From CAWAND01 sp963797485 (GTDB lineage: Bacteria; Chloroflexota; Anaerolineae; Anaerolineales; E44-bin32), in assembly GCA_963797485.1 (NCBI GenBank), contig CAWCPF010000003.1, positions 930,001 to 994,000 of the forward strand: a DNA stretch of 64,000 bases, given 5' to 3'. Below are positions 25,868 to 35,411 of this stretch, piece after piece (position 1 is the stretch's first letter; every line of letters begins with the position of its first letter). The translations under genes and the position numbers were made by a program. The notes below the pieces were generated by a model. It saw only the letters and a list, made by a program, of their open reading frames with translations. It was not told the DNA's origin and ran no database searches.

Positions 25868-27031
25868 CTACTGCAGGAACATCGGCATCCCCAACGCCTG
25901 ATCGATCCTGGGGACATAGTTCTCGGAATCGTAGAGCAGATCCAGGTTGGCATGCCTAGGGCTCTTCTCCACCAGCTCGAGCGGCACGTGCGTGTAGCGG
26001 CCCTCCTGGATGGCCATCATGCGACCGAACTCACCTTTCTCAAGCAGCACGATGGCGTTGCGGGCGAAGTTCTTGGCCACCATCAGGTCCAGCGTGTCGG
26101 GCTCGCCCGACCGCATCATGTACGACACCTGGTAGTAGGCCGTCCGGTGCCCCGTCAGCATTTCCAGTTTCTCGGCCACCAATGAGCCCACGCCTCCCAG
26201 ACGTTTGTGGCCGTAAGGGTCTTCGATGGTGCGCTCGGTTTGCACCATCTCGCCCTCGATTTCGTGGGCGCTCTCAGAGATGGTCATGATCGCGTACCGG
26301 CTGGGGTTGGAGCGCAGGTCGCCCGTCAACAAGTCAGCCAGATGCTGCATACTGAAAGGGACTTCGGCCAGCAGGGCGCGGTCGGCGTCAGCCAGGTAGG
26401 CTGAGAAGAGTGCGGTCTCACCCGAATATCGGCCGAAGAGCTCAATGATGCCAAAGCGCTCATGCGAACCGATGGTCGAGCGCAGCTTCTGGATGGCGTC
26501 CACCGAGCGAGTGATGGCGGTCGAGAAGCCAATGCAGTAGTCCGTGCCGTAGACGTCATTGTCCATCGTTTTGGGGATGCCCAGGATGGGGAACCCCCGG
26601 CGGTGAAGCTGGCTGGCGTAACCGAGCGTGTCATCGCCACCGATCACCACCAATCCATCGATCTGAAGGTGCTGCAGATTGGCCAGGACCTCGTCTGTGA
26701 AGTCGAGGCGTGCATCCTCCTGCCCATCGTACGCCGACTGCAGAAACACGGGCGCGCCCGACCGCTTCACTTTGGCCGGGTTGACCCGGGATGTATGCAA
26801 GAAGGTGCCGCCGGTTCGGTCCACGGTTCGAACATCGTCCGGCTTGAGCGGCCGGATGTACTCACGCTCCGTGTTCGGATCGTCCGGATTGTAGAAAAGC
26901 AGTCCCTCCCAGCCGCGACGAATCCCGATAGTTTGCATACCCATCGCGTCCAGGCGGCGGACAAGCGTCTTGAGGCCGGCGTTGAGCCCTGGAACATCTC
27001 CACCGCCCGTCAGAATTCCTATGCGTTTCAT
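25868..27031 (-). CDS. pfkA: 6-phosphofructokinase, probably pyrophosphate-dependent
   Basis: The start at 27031 (MKRIGILTGGGDVPGLNAG) is the family start. The 387 residues phosphorylate fructose 6-phosphate. The motif VVIGGDDTLGYA has aspartate where ATP enzymes have glycine (GGDGS), and PKTMDNDVYGTD has lysine where ATP enzymes have glycine. Both changes mark PPi-using enzymes. Hence the reaction is probably reversible and PPi-linked. It is monocistronic, ending in a strong hairpin. Confidence 0.92.
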   Translation of the reverse strand: MKRIGILTGGGDVPGLNAGLKTLVRRLDAMGMQTIGIRRGWEGLLFYNPDDPNTEREYIRPLKPDDVRTVDRTGGTFLHTSRVNPAKVKRSGAPVFLQSAYDGQEDARLDFTDEVLANLQHLQIDGLVVIGGDDTLGYASQLHRRGFPILGIPKTMDNDVYGTDYCIGFSTAITRSVDAIQKLRSTIGSHERFGIIELFGRYSGETALFSAYLADADRALLAEVPFSMQHLADLLTGDLRSNPSRYAIMTISESAHEIEGEMVQTERTIEDPYGHKRLGGVGSLVAEKLEMLTGHRTAYYQVSYMMRSGEPDTLDLMVAKNFARNAIVLLEKGEFGRMMAIQEGRYTHVPLELVEKSPRHANLDLLYDSENYVPRIDQALGMPMFLQ

Positions 27032-27195
27032 GGCGCTTCCTATTTTTGAACTGAGCTGGGCACCGGGGTCAAGCCGCCGCCCCAGATCGGCGGGACCCAC
27101 GAAGGTTACGCCGGGCCCACGTTATGCTCGATGTCGACCTCGCCGGCTGGCGAGCCCACCCCCAAAAGTTATCACACTTCAACCACTTTGGCGTC

Positions 27196-28605
27196 TCACT
27201 GGTGCCAGTAGGTCTCCCAGCCCAGGTAGGTGGTAAAGGCCTCGTTCAGGACCGCAGCCACCGGAGCAGCGGTCATGGCGGTGTGATGTTCGAATCCGTG
27301 CTTGCAAATGTATCGCAACAGCTCCTGCATGCGCGGCAGTTCAAGGACGGCCCGGGTGCCAAACGTGTCCAACGGATCATCCGTGAGCCTGCCCTGGCTC
27401 ACGTAGGTTTTGATCCTCCCGTGGCGGTCGTCGGTGGTGATGCGGGCGACCGTGACCGGAGACGCCTTGGCCATCCCCGCCACGGTTCCGTAGGTGTGAT
27501 CCTTGCCCAGGACTGTGGCCAGGATTTCGGCGTTGGCCATCTTGGACTCGTCCAAGAAGCTTGTGGCCCAGTTTCCGCAGTGGAACAGGACGCACTTGTC
27601 CGGTTCGTCGCCGTAATTGTTGTTCCAATCCACCAGAGCGGACGGTTTGCCCGAGGCCAGCTGCAGGGCGTACATGGCCAGCGCGCCGGCCATATCGACC
27701 TCGCACGCCGTGGGGATCAGGCTCTCGCTCATCATGGACATCAGCGTGCAGGCATTGACGCCGTAGTTCTTCTGGACCGACGTCCAGCACTGGAAGGACA
27801 TCGCATCGACTTCGTTCTCGGCCGCCCAATCGTTCAGCACCACGCCGAGTTTGGCCATGCGGATGAGCGCCTCGCCTGGGGCGGCCGTGGTGTCGATGTA
27901 GGCCTGGATGGCTTCCAGCTGCCGGGCGACCTTGGGATCCTCGTTGCCCAGCTTGCCGGCGGCCGAGAAGATATCAGACAGGTCGACCGTGTTGACGGTG
28001 ATGCCGGCTGCCTCGAACAGCTTCTCGCTGTAGCGCACGGTGTTGAAGATGGTCGGCCGCGCCCCGATGGCGCCCAGACGCGCCCTTTTCAGGCCGGCGA
28101 CCACCCGGCAGACGGCCACAAACTGGGCCAGCTCCTGCTTGAACTTCGGGTGGGTGGGCGCAACGGTGTGGTCCTCAGTCACGCTGAACGGAATGCCGTA
28201 CTGGTACAGGTTGTTGCACACCGAGAACTTGCCGCAGAAGGCGTCCCGGCGGAGCTCGACGTTGAGCTTGGCGGGATCGTCCGGATAGGCTTGAACCAGC
28301 ACCGGAACGTTCAGGTCGCTTAAGCGGATGCTGTCGGCGATGGCGCGTTCGGGGCCGAAGACCGGCAGCATGACCAGAATCCCGATCATCTCGTCGCGGT
28401 GTTTTCGGAACAGGTCGGCGCAAATCTTCGCCTCCTGCCAGGTCTCAACCGCCCCCAGATGCGTGTCGGCCTGATCCAGTACAATGGCGCGGATCCCCAT
28501 GCCTTCCAACAGGCTGAGGATTTCGCGCCGGGCATCTTGCACTGGATCGGCGGGGAAGAAGTCTCTGGCCCCCATCAAGAGTCCCAGCGTGGCTGGCTTG
28601 TCCAT
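27196..28605 (-). CDS. L-fucose/L-arabinose isomerase-like sugar isomerase
   Basis: I chose ATG 28605 because GGAGGTGAGCTG precedes it. The 469-residue protein matches the FucI/AraA superfamily: an N-terminal Rossmann part (GILVMLPVFGPERA), FQCWTSVQKNYGVNACTLMS, and LVDWNNNYGDEPDKCVLFHCG. The E, D and H metal ligands of ketol isomerases appear to be present (CEVDMAGALAMY, LFHCG). The sugar is unknown. A palindrome upstream is shared with the sugar operon at 29.6-42.4 kb, so the isomerase probably belongs to that pathway. Confidence 0.82.
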   Translation of the reverse strand: MDKPATLGLLMGARDFFPADPVQDARREILSLLEGMGIRAIVLDQADTHLGAVETWQEAKICADLFRKHRDEMIGILVMLPVFGPERAIADSIRLSDLNVPVLVQAYPDDPAKLNVELRRDAFCGKFSVCNNLYQYGIPFSVTEDHTVAPTHPKFKQELAQFVAVCRVVAGLKRARLGAIGARPTIFNTVRYSEKLFEAAGITVNTVDLSDIFSAAGKLGNEDPKVARQLEAIQAYIDTTAAPGEALIRMAKLGVVLNDWAAENEVDAMSFQCWTSVQKNYGVNACTLMSMMSESLIPTACEVDMAGALAMYALQLASGKPSALVDWNNNYGDEPDKCVLFHCGNWATSFLDESKMANAEILATVLGKDHTYGTVAGMAKASPVTVARITTDDRHGRIKTYVSQGRLTDDPLDTFGTRAVLELPRMQELLRYICKHGFEHHTAMTAAPVAAVLNEAFTTYLGWETYWHQ

Positions 28606-28724
28606 CAGCTCACCTCCGTCGGTGGAGAGCAAGGTCGATGTCGGATCCCGGCGCCTACACCACGGGCGGATGGCTTCGGGGCGCGGAGTCCGGCGCGGGA
28701 AAGGTCACGCTTCAAGATATCCTA

Positions 28725-28748
28725 ACATTATAATATTATGATAATGGT
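28725..28748. promoter_or_regulatory. Palindrome-like operator between the isomerase and GntR genes
   Basis: The element starts ACATTATAATATTATG and ends ATAATGGT. It is an imperfect version of the perfect palindrome at 42418-42445 and lies between two divergent genes. It is the likely binding site of a GntR protein of this locus. Confidence 0.6.
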
Positions 28749-28835
28749 GCGTCAACGAAACATCCGGGAAAGCAGCCGGCTGATCGGGACGCGACTAGGA
28801 TCGATCATAGCGGGTCCGGGCCGCAAGGCGGAACG

Positions 28836-29570
28836 ATGGACGTCATCAATCGGAACAGCAATCTTCCTCTTTATCAGCAGCTTTATCAGATCCTCAAGCA
28901 TGACATCGTGCGCGGCGAGTATGCCCCGGGGACCTTGGTCCCGGCCAAGTCCGAGCTGATGGCGCACTACTCGGTCAGCCGAAGCACCGTCCGCAGTGTG
29001 ATGGACATGCTGGTCAATGAGGGCCTGATCTATCGGGAACGGGGTCGCGGGACCTTTGTCGCCCGCCCCCGCCTCGAGCAGGGGCTGACCCGGATTGTCA
29101 GTTTCACCGAGGACATGCTTCAGCGCGGCATCCGACCCAGCTCGAGAGTGCTGGAGTCGACCCTGCTCCCGGCTCCCACGGATATCGCCGAGCGTTTGGA
29201 GGTCGGCGCGGGTGAAGAACTCGGCCTGCTCAAACGGCTCCGCATGGGCAATGGGGAAGCGATCAGCCTGGAAGAGTCCTATCTGGTTCACCGTTATTGC
29301 CCCGGCTTTTTGTCCAGGGTCGACTACAGCACCACGCCGCTGAGGCGGGCTTTGGAAGACGAATATGGGATTCGCTGGTCGCATGCCAAACAGGTGATCG
29401 ATGCCGTCAACGCCGATCGCAGCCTGGCCGAGCTGCTCGGGGTCCCACCAAGAAGCGCGCTGCTGCGCCTCGAACGCGTGACCTGGTCGGACCGAAATGT
29501 GCCCGTGGAGTTCCTGAGGACGACCTATCGGGGGGACCGTTATTCCCTGTACGCCGAACTGATCGCCTGA
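28836..29570 (+). CDS. GntR/HutC-family transcriptional regulator
   Basis: The 244-residue protein has an N-terminal winged helix (LYQQLYQILKHDIVRGEYA, YSVSRSTVRSVMDMLV) and a UTRA sugar-sensing domain ending in the family-typical EFLRTTYRGDRYSLYAEL. It is intact and divergent from the isomerase, with the palindrome at 28725 between them. It is closely similar to the frameshifted GntR at 40.4-41.2 kb (RGTFVSKH/RGTFVARP, ILSFTEDM/IVSFTEDM), so the two probably read the same operator. Confidence 0.93.
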   Translation: MDVINRNSNLPLYQQLYQILKHDIVRGEYAPGTLVPAKSELMAHYSVSRSTVRSVMDMLVNEGLIYRERGRGTFVARPRLEQGLTRIVSFTEDMLQRGIRPSSRVLESTLLPAPTDIAERLEVGAGEELGLLKRLRMGNGEAISLEESYLVHRYCPGFLSRVDYSTTPLRRALEDEYGIRWSHAKQVIDAVNADRSLAELLGVPPRSALLRLERVTWSDRNVPVEFLRTTYRGDRYSLYAELIA

Positions 29571-29580
29571 GCTCTGCGGG

Positions 29581-29766
29581 CTACGGGCGGTTGGAAGCCC
29601 GCGGCGTGATGTGCGAGACCACGATATAGGCCAGCGTGCTGTAGAAGGCCAGCAAGAACCCGGGTTTGAACAGGTCCAGTGAGAAGGGCTGGATCATCCC
29701 CAACATCCCCAGGACCATCCCGGTCACAATTAGGCGCATCAGCAGGGTATGCACACGGCTGTTCAT
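29581..29766 (-). CDS. Small two-helix membrane protein
   Basis: Its 61 residues contain two hydrophobic helices (about 8-30 and 34-52). The ATG overlaps the stop of the preceding ABC ATPase gene (ATGA), which argues for real, coupled translation. I recognise no family. As the last gene of the transport operon it may be an accessory membrane subunit. Confidence 0.55.
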   Translation of the reverse strand: MNSRVHTLLMRLIVTGMVLGMLGMIQPFSLDLFKPGFLLAFYSTLAYIVVSHITPRASNRP

Positions 29767-30863
29767 GAGGCTGTCCCCAGCGCCAGCCCCGTCTCGGCGT
29801 CGAAGGCGTGCTCGCGGCGAACGTTTAGTTCGAGCCAGATGGGCTGCCCAATGTCTCCCCTGAAGGTGGGTGGAGATTTGATCTTCACCCGGTGTTCACC
29901 CACCAGGGCGTCGACGATGGTTCGATCTCCAAGCATCTCGACCACGAAGATGCGGCCGGACAGGCGCTCGGGGCCGGCCTGCGTGTGCAAGGTGATGTCC
30001 TCGGGACGGATGCCCAGTGTGAAGTGCTTGGCCGAGGCGCCCGCCAGCCGCTGAGCTCGCGCTTCATTCAAAGGCAGTTGCTGCGGGGCCTCGGCGCTGG
30101 TAAGGGCGATCTGGTGATTGGCGGCCAGCTCAAAGGGTAGGAAGTTCATGCCTGGGAAGCCCAGAAACGCGGCCACCATCTGGTTGAGCGGCCGGTCGTA
30201 GACCTCGCGCGGCGTTCCGACCTGCTGCAGGCGGCCATGATCCAGCACGGCGATCCGGTCGGCCATGGTCATGGCTTCGACTTGATCGTTGGTGACATAG
30301 AAAAACGTGTATTCCAATTCATTGTGCAGGCGCTTGAGCTCGGTGCGCATTTCCACGCGCAGCTTGAAGTCCAGATTGGTCAGCGGTTCATCCATGAGAA
30401 ACACATTTGCTCGGCGCACCAGTGCCCTGCCCAGGGCCACCCGCTGCTGTTCGCCTCCTGACAGCTGGGCGGGCCGGCGCTTGAGCAGGTGACCGATGTG
30501 CAGCAGGTCAGCCACTCGCCCGACCTCCGGCCGAATCACCGAACTGGACTGCCGACGTGCCCGCAGCGGTGAGGCCATGTTCTCAAATACGTTCCTGCGT
30601 GGATAGAGCGCATAGTTCTGGAAGACGAAGGCGACATTTCGTTCGGCGGTCGGTCGATCCGTCAAATCCGTGTCGCCGCAAACCACCCTGCCGGAGTCCG
30701 GCTTTTCCAGGCCGGCTACGCACCTCAAAGTCGTGGTCTTGCCGGCTCCATTAGGCCCCAGCATGACCAGGAATTCCCCGTCTTTGATCTCGAGCGAAAC
30801 ATCCTGAATGGCTGTGACCGATCCGAAATGCTTGGTCAAACCTGCCAGTTGCACTCTAGCCAT
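29763..30863 (-). CDS. ABC sugar importer ATPase, MalK/UgpC type (subunit with altered switch residue)
   Basis: The 366 residues show Walker A (LGPNGAGKTTT), signature LSGGEQQRVALGRAL, Walker B (VFLMDEPLTNLD) and a C-terminal TOBE-like domain. The switch histidine, normally in YVTHDQ, is asparagine here (FYVTNDQVEAM). The second ATPase of the operon keeps the histidine, so the pair may form an asymmetric heterodimer. Only 3 bases separate the two genes. Confidence 0.92.
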   Translation of the reverse strand: MARVQLAGLTKHFGSVTAIQDVSLEIKDGEFLVMLGPNGAGKTTTLRCVAGLEKPDSGRVVCGDTDLTDRPTAERNVAFVFQNYALYPRRNVFENMASPLRARRQSSSVIRPEVGRVADLLHIGHLLKRRPAQLSGGEQQRVALGRALVRRANVFLMDEPLTNLDFKLRVEMRTELKRLHNELEYTFFYVTNDQVEAMTMADRIAVLDHGRLQQVGTPREVYDRPLNQMVAAFLGFPGMNFLPFELAANHQIALTSAEAPQQLPLNEARAQRLAGASAKHFTLGIRPEDITLHTQAGPERLSGRIFVVEMLGDRTIVDALVGEHRVKIKSPPTFRGDIGQPIWLELNVRREHAFDAETGLALGTAS

Positions 30864-30866
30864 GCC

Positions 30867-31952
30867 TCACCTCAACGCTCGGCCGCTGTCGACATCGAAC
30901 ACATGCATCCTTGACGGATCGAACTCCAGGCTAACGGGTGTGGACGCGGGCAGTTCGAGACTCGGTGGCGCCTTGGCCAGGATCACCTGACCACCGGGGA
31001 TGCTCAAGCCGTAGATGATCTCGTCGCCCATGGGCTCGGCCACCGTGATCTCGGCCGGCGGTTCATTGGGCTGCGGGTTCGGATGGATGTGGACGTCCTC
31101 GGATCGGATGCCCAGTCTCAATGCGGCCTTGGCTTTGATGGCGCTGGCCATGGCCGGGGTGATGGGGACTCTGAACCCGGTGCCGTCAGCGGCCAGAGAC
31201 GGCCCATCCGCCAGGCGGACATCGATGAAGTTCATCGGCGGAGAACCGATGAACCCGGCCACGAACAGAGTGGCCGGGTGGTCGTAGATTTCCAGCGGCG
31301 ATCCGACCTGTTCGAGCTTCCCCATATTCATGACGGCGACCCGATGCCCCAGCGACATAGCTTCGGTCTGGTCGTGGGTAACGTACAGCGTGGTGGTTTG
31401 GATATCGGCATGCAGGCGCTTGAGTTCAGCGCGCATATCAACCCGCAGCGTGGCGTCCAGATTGGTGAGCGGCTCGTCCAGCAAAAAGACCTGGGGGCGC
31501 CGGATGATGGCCCGGCCCAGCGCCACCCGCTGCTGTTCACCCGCCGAAAGGCGCGTGGGCTTGTTGGCCAGCAGCGGGCGGATCTTGAGCAAGTCGGCCA
31601 CTTGTGCGACCCGGGATTTGATTTCGTCTCTTTCCACGCCGGCGGCCTTGAGCGGAAAGGCAATGTTGTCGAAGGCTGAGAGATGCGGATACAGCGCGTA
31701 GAACTGGAACACGAACGCGATGTCCCGGTCCGCCGGCGGCAGGCTGTTGACCAATCGATCGCCGATATAGATGTCCCCAGACGTCTGCTGTTCGAGCCCG
31801 GCGACCGATCGCAGGGTCGTGGTCTTGCCGCACCCGGACGGACCCAGCAGAACCAGCAGCTCTCCGTCGGTGACATCCAGGCTGACGTCATCCACGGCCA
31901 GGGTGCCGCCTGGGAAAATCTTGACCAGATGTTGGATCCGGATGCCGGCCAT
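30867..31952 (-). CDS. ABC sugar importer ATPase, MalK/UgpC type
   Basis: The start at 31952 overlaps the preceding permease stop (TGATG). The 361 residues have LGPSGCGKTTT, LSAGEQQRVALGRAI, VFLLDEPLTNLD and an intact YVTHDQTEAM switch histidine, followed by a TOBE-type regulatory part (PMNFIDVRL, RLGIRSEDVHIHP). It powers import of the operon's sugar together with the neighbouring ATPase. Confidence 0.94.
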   Translation of the reverse strand: MAGIRIQHLVKIFPGGTLAVDDVSLDVTDGELLVLLGPSGCGKTTTLRSVAGLEQQTSGDIYIGDRLVNSLPPADRDIAFVFQFYALYPHLSAFDNIAFPLKAAGVERDEIKSRVAQVADLLKIRPLLANKPTRLSAGEQQRVALGRAIIRRPQVFLLDEPLTNLDATLRVDMRAELKRLHADIQTTTLYVTHDQTEAMSLGHRVAVMNMGKLEQVGSPLEIYDHPATLFVAGFIGSPPMNFIDVRLADGPSLAADGTGFRVPITPAMASAIKAKAALRLGIRSEDVHIHPNPQPNEPPAEITVAEPMGDEIIYGLSIPGGQVILAKAPPSLELPASTPVSLEFDPSRMHVFDVDSGRALR

Positions 31953-32827
31953 CAGCGCCTCACCGCCCCGAAAGTCACTCCGCGGAGCAGATAATTGCGC
32001 ACCACGAAGGTGAAGATCACAATCGGCAGAATGAAGATCATTGACGAAGCCGCCATGCGGGCCCACTCCACCCGCCCGAAGCCGATGATCTGGTACAAGA
32101 AGGGCGGCGTCGTCTTCCAACTCTCTGAATTCAGCAGCGTCACAAACACGAATTCATTCCAGGCGGTGATCAGGACGAAGACCGCCGTGGCAAGCATGGC
32201 CGGAAGCGCTTCCGGCAGCACCACCCTGGCGACCGCCTCGATGCGCGAATACCCATCCACCATGGCAGCCTCTTCGTATTCCTTGGGAATCTCATCGAAG
32301 AACCCCTTCATCATCCAGACCACGAACGGCAGGCCCATGGTGATGTACAAAAACGTGACCCCGATGAAGCTGTTACGCAGCCCCAAGCCGCTGAGCATGA
32401 GGAAGATCGGGATGATGACCACGACCGGCGGCAGCATGCGAGTGCTCAGGATGAAGAACAGCCAGTCGCCTTCGCCTCGGATCTTGAATTGTGAAAAAGC
32501 GTAGGCCGCCAGTGTGCCCAGCAAGACCGCCGTGCCGGTGGCGGCGCTGGAGATCACAATCGAGTTGAACAGTGCCTCCGGGAAGGATTGGCGTGCCCCC
32601 ATGGCAGTCGTCGACAGAACGTCGCGATAGTTCGAGAGCGTGGGCTGGAACTGCAGGAAGGGGATGAATTTCGGCGGGACGCTGGTCACATCCCCCGGAA
32701 TCTTGAGCGACGACACGAACAGCCAAAAAAGCGGGAACAGGAAAAAGAACAATACGGCCGACAGGGCCAGCCAGAAAAGCACCCGCTTGAGCCATACCAT
32801 CAATGAACCTCGCGGATTCGAATTCAT
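31952..32827 (-). CDS. ABC sugar importer permease, MalG type
   Basis: The 291-residue inner-membrane permease has six predicted helices. The coupling loop EEAAMVDGYSRIEAVARVVLP carries the EAA motif with the expected glycine. A basic N-terminus is followed by a long first helix (LALSAVLFFFLFPLFWLF). It pairs with the MalF-type permease encoded just upstream. Confidence 0.93.
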   Translation of the reverse strand: MNSNPRGSLMVWLKRVLFWLALSAVLFFFLFPLFWLFVSSLKIPGDVTSVPPKFIPFLQFQPTLSNYRDVLSTTAMGARQSFPEALFNSIVISSAATGTAVLLGTLAAYAFSQFKIRGEGDWLFFILSTRMLPPVVVIIPIFLMLSGLGLRNSFIGVTFLYITMGLPFVVWMMKGFFDEIPKEYEEAAMVDGYSRIEAVARVVLPEALPAMLATAVFVLITAWNEFVFVTLLNSESWKTTPPFLYQIIGFGRVEWARMAASSMIFILPIVIFTFVVRNYLLRGVTFGAVRR

Positions 32828-32846
32828 GGGCTGGATTCCCTTATGC

Positions 32847-33795
32847 TTAATGGGTTGGATCTGACTTCATTTGATTGAGCATCCGGATCAGCAAGTTCGA
32901 CAGAGCGATGATTACGATGAGCATGATGTAGCCGACCGCCGAAGCCCTGCCTGTGTTGAACTCGCCGAAGGCCATCCTGTACAGGTAGAGCGGCAAGACC
33001 TTGGTGAAGTCTCCCGGTCCGCCGCCGGTCAGGACCCATGCGAGTTCGAAGAGCTTGTAGGTGTCCATGAGCCGAAACAGGATCCCGATCAGGAGCAGCG
33101 GCGAGACCATCGGCAGGGTGATGTTCCAAAACTTGAACCAGCCTGACGCCCGGTCCACATCCGCCGCCTCGTACAAGTACTTGGGCACCGCCGTTAGACC
33201 GGCCAGCGAAATCAGCATGATGAAGGGCGTCCACTGCCAGGCATCCACCAGGATCAGGGACACCACCGCCCAATGGCGATCCGTCAGCCACGTGATGGTG
33301 CTGCCCGCCATCACGTCCCGGATGAAGTAGTTCACGATGCCGATGTCGGCCTGGAGCATGAACCGCCAGAACAAGGCCACCACCACCGGCGTGAGCATCA
33401 TGGGGATCAGGATCAACGTGGACAGCAACCCGCGCCCTCGCCGGAGCCGGTTCAGGAGCAGGGCCACACAGAAGCCCAACAAGAACTCGACCACGACGGT
33501 AGGGATAACAAAGCTAGCGGACAGCTGAAACCGGGACCACAGCTCATGGCTGGCCAGCAAGTTGTTGTAGTTGGCCAGCCCGATCCACTTCGCGTCCAGC
33601 CAGGTGGGATAGGCATTGACCGAATAGTCGGTGAAACTCAAGTAGAGCGACCAGACCATTGGGAAGAGGGTGATCAGGAGCAGGAGCACAATCGTCGGCA
33701 TCAGGAAGAGCCTGGAAAGTCCCCGGTCACTGAGCCAGCCAAAGCGCGGCCGAACCGAGTCAAGAAGGAGACGAGCGAGTCACAGAGTTGGCCAT
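32847..33795 (-). CDS. ABC sugar importer permease, MalF type (one frameshift near the N-terminus)
   Basis: The clean frame starts at 33701 (MPTIVLLLLITLFPM) but coding sequence continues upstream without a start (GWLSDRGLSRLFL). Removing one base near 33774 connects it to ATG 33795 (MANSVTR). That gives about 315 residues, the usual size. The EAA loop is YEAADVDRASGWFKFWNITLP. If the indel is real, translation might still start at 33701. Confidence 0.88.
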
Positions 33796-33870
33796 GCGGT
33801 CCATCCTGATTGCCTTTGATCAACCTCTACCGTGCCAAGTTCCACGTTCGACGAGCCAGATAAGTCCGGG

Positions 33871-33896
33871 AGGGGGGCTGGGGACCAGCCCCCCTC
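33871..33896 (-). other. Intercistronic stem-loop between binding protein and permease genes
   Basis: A very GC-rich hairpin (GGGGGGCTGG and CCAGCCCCC arms around GGA) lies between the binding-protein stop and the MalF start. In maltose-type operons such a structure stabilises or terminates part of the message so that the binding protein is made in excess. Here the same role is inferred from position. Confidence 0.5.
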
Positions 33897-33917
33897 GAAG
33901 TTCAGATTGAACGGAGC

Positions 33918-35258
33918 CTACTGTGACGGCGGGCCGTTGGGATAGGCTTCGTCGATGATCGCCTGCTGATCCTGGGCGAGCTTGTCCAGGGCTTCCTGCG
34001 GCGTCATCTGGCCCGTCACGGCCAGGTTCAGATACTCGCCTTGCTTGGTCATCAACCCATAGTACTCGGGCAGATTGTAGAAGTCCTTGACCAGCGGATA
34101 GGCTTCGGCGAACACGCCGTTGAACGGCGCGGCGTTCTTGAAGGCATCGGACGCCAGGACCTTGTTCTCGGCGCTGTAGCCGCCCATCGACACCCACTTG
34201 ATTTGGGTGTCATAGGACTCCAGCCACTTGAGGAAAGCCAGGGCTGCCGGCTGATCCTCAGTGTAGGCGCTCACATTAATGCCCATGCCGCCGAGCTGCA
34301 GGATGTGCGCAGCCGGTCCGGCAGGGGGCACCATGAAGCCCATGTTCGGGAACTCAGTGCAGTTCGCCGGGTCGGTCCAGCCGGCCATGACGCCCACCCA
34401 AAGTGAGGTCATTGCCGCCTTGCCGTTGCACATGGCGTCCGAGATCTCGCCGTACGACCAGTTGCCCGCGCCCTCGGGGCCGGCCAGGTACAGGTCGCGC
34501 GCCAGTTGCAGCGCTTCAACGTTCTGGGGGCTATTGACCACACCCTCGAATGTGTAGGTCGCCGGATCCCACAGATCGCCGCCATACGACCAGGCGAGCT
34601 CGTTCCACGCCGACTGGATCTGGTCACCACTGCCGATCCAGAACCACGCGAAACCGTCGTACTTGCCGCCGGCCTTGATCGTCTGAGCGGCCTCGAGCAG
34701 CGCCGCCCAGGTGGTCAGGGTCGTCGGGTCGATGTTGTACTCGGCCAGGATGTTCTTGTTGAAAGCCACTTCCTGGACGTCGGCCATGATCGGGGCCCCG
34801 TAGTAGCGGCCGCTGTCTGGCGGATACTCGCCGTAGGCCTTCAGGGCGAGCGGGACATAGTCATCGAACGGGGTTTCCGTCTTGAGGAAATCGGTCAGGT
34901 CGATGATGTGCCCACCCTTCACCGCCTCGCCGGTCCACTGGCTGTCGACGATCGGGAGATCGACGCCGCCCTTGGCCGCAAAGTCGGTGAAGATTGAGTC
35001 ATGCCACTGCTCATAGGGGACGCAGTTGACGCTGACATTCGCATCCGGGTAATCGGTCACCAGCTTGGCCAGCGCGTCGCACGGCGGCCAGGCGAACCAG
35101 GTGATTGACAGCTCGGGCTTGGCGGCGGGGGGTTGCGTGGGTTGGGTGGCGCCCGTCCCGCCGGGGGCCGGGGTTGCCGCCTGGCCGCACGCCGCCAGGA
35201 GCATGGACAGCAGCATCAAAATGCTGGCCGCCGTGATCAGGTTACGATTTCTAGGCAT
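33918..35258 (-). CDS. ABC sugar importer substrate-binding lipoprotein
   Basis: The 446-residue extracytoplasmic protein has a lipoprotein signal ending LLAACG (cysteine about residue 24) and a Thr/Pro/Gln-rich linker. The solute-binding family 1 body includes FNKNILAEYNIDPTTLTTWA, MCNGKAAMTSLWVG and FLKWLESYDTQ. Aromatic residues (WFAWPP, AWFWIGSG) suggest a sugar ligand, identity unknown. GGAGGAGAATACA precedes the ATG. Confidence 0.94.
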   Translation of the reverse strand: MPRNRNLITAASILMLLSMLLAACGQAATPAPGGTGATQPTQPPAAKPELSITWFAWPPCDALAKLVTDYPDANVSVNCVPYEQWHDSIFTDFAAKGGVDLPIVDSQWTGEAVKGGHIIDLTDFLKTETPFDDYVPLALKAYGEYPPDSGRYYGAPIMADVQEVAFNKNILAEYNIDPTTLTTWAALLEAAQTIKAGGKYDGFAWFWIGSGDQIQSAWNELAWSYGGDLWDPATYTFEGVVNSPQNVEALQLARDLYLAGPEGAGNWSYGEISDAMCNGKAAMTSLWVGVMAGWTDPANCTEFPNMGFMVPPAGPAAHILQLGGMGINVSAYTEDQPAALAFLKWLESYDTQIKWVSMGGYSAENKVLASDAFKNAAPFNGVFAEAYPLVKDFYNLPEYYGLMTKQGEYLNLAVTGQMTPQEALDKLAQDQQAIIDEAYPNGPPSQ

Positions 35259-35411
35259 TGTATTCTCCTCCTGTTTTCACAGGACTGAGCGCTTTGCGCA
35301 GGGCGTCGCTCGGTTGGCACTTGCCCTGGCGCAGCTTGGCGGATCGGTACGATGGACTGAATAGGGTTGGACCGCCGGTCTTTCACCTCCTCCCTGCTGA
35401 TGGGCTGGGTC

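Noticed and set aside
33273..33809. Charged, Gln/His-rich frame opposite the MalF permease
   Set aside because: It is the antisense image of hydrophobic membrane helices, not a protein.
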